Assembly: GCA_028275825.1 (NCBI GenBank)
Contig: JAPWTX010000001.1
Coordinates: forward strand, 1 to 64,000
Direction: 5' to 3'
DNA from: Ignisphaera sp.
GTDB taxonomy: Archaea > Thermoproteota > Thermoprotei_A > Sulfolobales > Ignisphaeraceae
Length of the DNA: 64,000 bases
In this document: piece after piece, positions 60,545-64,000 of the stretch
How the letters are laid out: each line of letters starts with the position of its first letter
Numbering within the stretch: position 1 is the stretch's first letter
Translations under genes and position numbers: made by a program
Notes under the pieces: model-generated
Seen by the model: only the letters and a program-made list of their open reading frames with translations
The model's database searches: none
Told to the model about the DNA's origin: nothing

Positions 60545-60812
60545 TTATATTACCAAATACTTGTAGACTTTGAGAACATCTATGAAACTCAAGATATGGG
60601 GTCTCTGGATTTTCTGAACACCCTCAAGGCAGGTGCGATCCAAGAAGCAATGCAGGAGAAAGGAGATACAGCCATGAAAACACATCAAATATGTGAACCT
60701 ATATTAAGAGTTGAGCCTCCTTGAGTTGGACTAATGCTTAGTGGAAAACACAATTTCAAACTTCTTTATCCTAGTAAAAGCCTCATTCCTTAGGGTGAGA
60801 AGAAATTAGATG
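60545..60812 (+). mobile_element. Decayed IS605-like 3' relic ending in a right-end-like motif
   Basis: Broken reading frame (DFENIYETQDMGSLDFLNTLKAGAIQEAMQEKGDTAMKTHQICEPILRVEPP*VGLMLSGKHNFKLLYPSKSLIP*) ending AAAGCCTCATTCCTTAGGGTGAGAAGAAATTAGAT. Confidence 0.4.
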
Positions 60813-60816
60813 AAGG

Positions 60817-61428
60817 CTATGGTATCCACAGCTTCATTTCTCTAAGTTTCTTCATGTCTTCTCTAGCAAACTTCATGATAAAGTCTATAAATATTGACCC
60901 TACATCATCAAAATTCTTTTTACTATAAGAACTTGCATTCCATTGCATTGCTACATCATCCCACATCTTGAGCTCCAAGATCCTTGCACGTGCCAATATA
61001 CTAAGGCTTTTCTTCACATCTTCGGGAATGGGTCTTCCATTCAGTATTATACCAGGGCATTCACCAATTGCATTATCATTAAGCTCTATCTCAATATTGT
61101 CTTCCTTTTCACTATAGACAAACGGATAAAATCTACAAACAAGGGGTTTATAAGGATGTATAGAGCACCTACCATTAGGTGAAAGAAATAGGCATGAGCC
61201 ATCCTCTTTTGAATTCAAAGCTAGGAAGTATTTCTCTCCGCCAAACACCACGTGAGGGTATGAAAGATCTTCATAAAGAGAAACTTCATACAAGTTAAGC
61301 ATTTTGGGGTAAATTTTAATACTAGTGTAAAGCTCTATTCTAAGAAGGTCTAAATGAGTTACTGGGATCCAATATTTTTTACAACAATGACCTCTCAACA
61401 AACATCTAAATATTACCAATGCCATCAC
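60817..61428 (-). CDS. YkgJ-family zinc/iron-chelating Cys-cluster protein
   Basis: CLLRGHCCKKYWIPVT...CLFLSPNGRCSIHPYKPLVCRFYPF. Confidence 0.85.
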   Translation of the reverse strand: MMALVIFRCLLRGHCCKKYWIPVTHLDLLRIELYTSIKIYPKMLNLYEVSLYEDLSYPHVVFGGEKYFLALNSKEDGSCLFLSPNGRCSIHPYKPLVCRFYPFVYSEKEDNIEIELNDNAIGECPGIILNGRPIPEDVKKSLSILARARILELKMWDDVAMQWNASSYSKKNFDDVGSIFIDFIMKFAREDMKKLREMKLWIP

Positions 61429-61483
61429 CTGTTAATAAATGTAGAGTTCATCTTACATCCAGTATGCAGCCATTTACTGTAAT

Positions 61484-62188
61484 TTATAACACTAGTTGCC
61501 ATTTCTTAGTAGAGTTATTATATATTATTAAGGCTGATTCTTTAAGTTTTTTAAATAAGCGAAATTCTATATCATCTAAAACCTTGCGAACCTCGTCCTC
61601 ATTTTGGACGCTTAGATCATCAATCTTCTTAGCAAATTCATTCCAGAATGCTGGCTCTACAGCTATTCTCTCATCCTTGGCTTCAATTATCTTTGCTCCC
61701 TCACGTCCTAATTTATTGAAGAAGCTCTCTCTATCCCTTATTCTAGACGCAATATCTCTTTCAAATATCACTTTTTGTTCATGTAGGATATCAATAGCTG
61801 ATTTCTTTCGCTCTCTCTTTTCACCTTGTGTAGCTTTCTCTGGTCCTCGAATTTGTTGCATTGATATTTTCTCTTCTAATTCCTTCAATTTCTCTTCAAT
61901 AGCTTCAATCTTTTCAACAAGCTCCCCATACTTTCTTGCAATTTCATCTACTTTTGACGTAAATGGATTGATCTTGTCTAGCAATCTCCTTTCTAGTAGC
62001 TGAACTAGCTTATCCACACTTACTCCACTAGACTTCACCTCAGGTTCTGGCTGTTGCTTTATTTTACCTAATTCCCTCATTAGCAACACTCTTATGTACT
62101 CAGATACAGTTAGTAACCCTTCTGTCTTAGCTTTTGCTAAGAGTTCTTCGTATAACTTTTCATCAATTTTTATAGTAACAATTTTCAT
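61484..62188 (-). CDS. N-terminal RHH-like domain plus long coiled coil
   Basis: MKIVTIKIDEKLYEELLAKAKTEGLLTVSEYIRVLLMREL then charged coiled coil. Confidence 0.7.
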   Translation of the reverse strand: MKIVTIKIDEKLYEELLAKAKTEGLLTVSEYIRVLLMRELGKIKQQPEPEVKSSGVSVDKLVQLLERRLLDKINPFTSKVDEIARKYGELVEKIEAIEEKLKELEEKISMQQIRGPEKATQGEKRERKKSAIDILHEQKVIFERDIASRIRDRESFFNKLGREGAKIIEAKDERIAVEPAFWNEFAKKIDDLSVQNEDEVRKVLDDIEFRLFKKLKESALIIYNNSTKKWQLVL

Positions 62189-62256
62189 TCTTTAGCCTAA
62201 ATAGACTTTAAATTTAAACAAATTTAAAAGTACTATGTAAAAAATGTGTAACAATC

Positions 62257-63450
62257 TTATATATCTACATGTTTTAATTGTTCAAGTACATATTGTCTTA
62301 TTTCATTAGGCTTAGGTAAGGATTGAAGTAGCTTACCTTGATCAATGATTTTGGTTAACATGGGTTTTGCTAGGTTACCGTCACTACATCTAATGGCTTT
62401 ACCTGGTTCATCTACATAATCTTCTTCTATAGGTACACATCTATAAAGCTGTTTCATGCCTGGCATCTTCCCTCTCTTAGATATTGGTATCCACTTACCT
62501 TCTTTCTCATCATATACCTCTACAATATCCATACTCAAGTCAATTGATGGTGGAAATGCTATTGATGTGCCAACACCAAATGCGTCTGCCACTTCCTTAA
62601 GTTTCTCTACCTCATCTTCATCTAAACCACCACTGATAATTATCTTAACCTTGTCAAAACCATGTAATTTGAGAGTCCATTTGACTTCCTTCGCAATCAG
62701 ATATATATCTCCTCTTCTACTTCTTGGCGTATCTAATCTTACCCCCTGTAACCTCTCACCCAGAGTTTTTGCTGCCAAGAGACTTTCAAAACGCTCATCA
62801 TAAAAAGTATCTACAAGAGCTATTCTAGGGACTTCTTCAGGCATAACCGAATCAAAGGCCTTCCATGCTTCAACAGGGTCGCCAAATGTTATTATCAATG
62901 CATGTGGTATTGTACCTCGAGGTTCTATACTAAGGAATTCTCTGCTAAATGCGCCTGAAACTGCATCACAGCCTCCTATATAGGCTGCTCTATCTAGTGC
63001 AGCAGCTATTGCAGGGTGTTGCGCCCTTAGACCAAAGAATAACACCTCTTTTTCGCCTGCCTTCTTCTTAATTCTAGCTGCTTTTGTGGATACACTGCTA
63101 TAGAATCTTAATATGCCTAGTATTGCTGTTTCAAACACTATTATGTCACATATTCTTCCCTCTACTATAGCTAATGGCTGGAGCTGCGTGAATATAGTGC
63201 CTTCAGGTGCAGCATACAAAGTAATAGGTATATCACGAAGCAGCGCTAAAACTTCTTCAAGACCTGTAAATAAAGCCCACTTGTAGCCCTTGGGAAGACT
63301 GTATGCATGGATTTCAAATCTTACAAGTTTATTGCAAAGCCCATATTTCTCTAAAATTTGTTTGCTTCTAATAAAGTATACATCAGTAACATTGCCTCTT
63401 TTCAGCTCATCCTCACTAAAAATATAAAATCTAGGATGAGGCTTTGTCAT
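62257..63450 (-). CDS. pncB: Nicotinate phosphoribosyltransferase
   Basis: FGLRAQHPAIAAALDRAAYIGGCDAVSGAFS; IIISGGLDEDEVEKLKEVADAFGVGTSI. Confidence 0.93.
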   Translation of the reverse strand: MTKPHPRFYIFSEDELKRGNVTDVYFIRSKQILEKYGLCNKLVRFEIHAYSLPKGYKWALFTGLEEVLALLRDIPITLYAAPEGTIFTQLQPLAIVEGRICDIIVFETAILGILRFYSSVSTKAARIKKKAGEKEVLFFGLRAQHPAIAAALDRAAYIGGCDAVSGAFSREFLSIEPRGTIPHALIITFGDPVEAWKAFDSVMPEEVPRIALVDTFYDERFESLLAAKTLGERLQGVRLDTPRSRRGDIYLIAKEVKWTLKLHGFDKVKIIISGGLDEDEVEKLKEVADAFGVGTSIAFPPSIDLSMDIVEVYDEKEGKWIPISKRGKMPGMKQLYRCVPIEEDYVDEPGKAIRCSDGNLAKPMLTKIIDQGKLLQSLPKPNEIRQYVLEQLKHVDI

Positions 63451-63519
63451 AGATCCCCCATCGAAAAATCATTCATATTGCTATATAATAGATTAAACCA
63501 CTAAGCTATTTAATTCGAG

Positions 63520-63783
63520 CTACTCACTTTCTTGCGTTCCTATATTTATACCTTTCTCTTCTGCTACCTTCCTTGGCATAACTGTTATTATTCCATTTTC
63601 TTCATCTTTGATAACAACATATTCTTTCCCATATTTTTCAACAATATTTCTAGGCACATAGAGATTTAGTGATAATGTGTAATAGTCATAGCTATACGTC
63701 TTGCTTTTAACATGCTTCTTTCCAATAATTCTTCTCACTTCAACAATTCTAGCCCTCGTTTTTTGAGGTGTTTGTGTATTCAT
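63520..63783 (-). CDS. Small AbrB-like/conserved protein
   Basis: Likely start MNTQTPQKTRARIVEVRRI; LNLYVPRNIVEKYGKEYVVIKDEENGIITVMP. Confidence 0.5.
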   Translation of the reverse strand: MNTQTPQKTRARIVEVRRIIGKKHVKSKTYSYDYYTLSLNLYVPRNIVEKYGKEYVVIKDEENGIITVMPRKVAEEKGINIGTQESE

Positions 63784-63848
63784 GTTACTTCTCACCATAG
63801 AATTTACAGTAATGTATGAGCAAAAATAAGTTTTGTGCAAATAATGCT

Positions 63849-64000
63849 TTACTCAATATAGATGCCGGGTCTAAGTGGTAACGCAACACCTTTTTTACCA
63901 CCGTAATTGGGGGCATTAGGATCCTCAGAACTATATATGGCTATCCTTGATCCAAGGCTTTTCTCTATATATTCTTTAGCCGTTTCCAAAGCCTTCATCT
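63849..64000 (-). CDS. Partial C-terminus, probably leucyl-tRNA synthetase
   Basis: KALETAKEYIEKSLGSRIAIYSSEDPNAPNYGGKKGVALPLRPGIYIE* running off the window. Confidence 0.55.
   Translation of the reverse strand, partial: MKALETAKEYIEKSLGSRIAIYSSEDPNAPNYGGKKGVALPLRPGIYIE

Overview
AT-rich crenarchaeal-type chromosome segment (hyperthermophile-like gene content, possibly Ignisphaera or a relative; genus is inference). Two dense housekeeping blocks (about 0.1-5.7 kb and 20-64 kb) carry translation, tRNA-modification, DNA-repair (XPB-HerA-Mre11-Rad50), 2-oxoacid:ferredoxin oxidoreductase, RNA-polymerase, exosome, GatCAB and NAD genes. They flank a low-coding, decayed accessory island at about 5.74-19.97 kb. 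The island lies between a tRNA-Arg and a tRNA-Gly gene and is bounded by a diverged inverted repeat of about 170 bp that I aligned by hand. It contains two dead TnpB (IS605 OrfB) genes, a broken VapC beside an intact-looking VapB, ABC-ATPase, ClpP/SDH-like and uronate-isomerase-like remnants, and a few intact-looking cargo genes: a 678-aa exported protein, an overlapping pair of degenerate YjbQ-family paralogs, and a GC-rich CLC channel. Next to the right repeat is a GC-rich double-hairpin segment with kink-turn-like motifs, a candidate unannotated structured RNA. Orphan IS605-type right ends are scattered through the housekeeping part. No CRISPR array or rRNA was seen.
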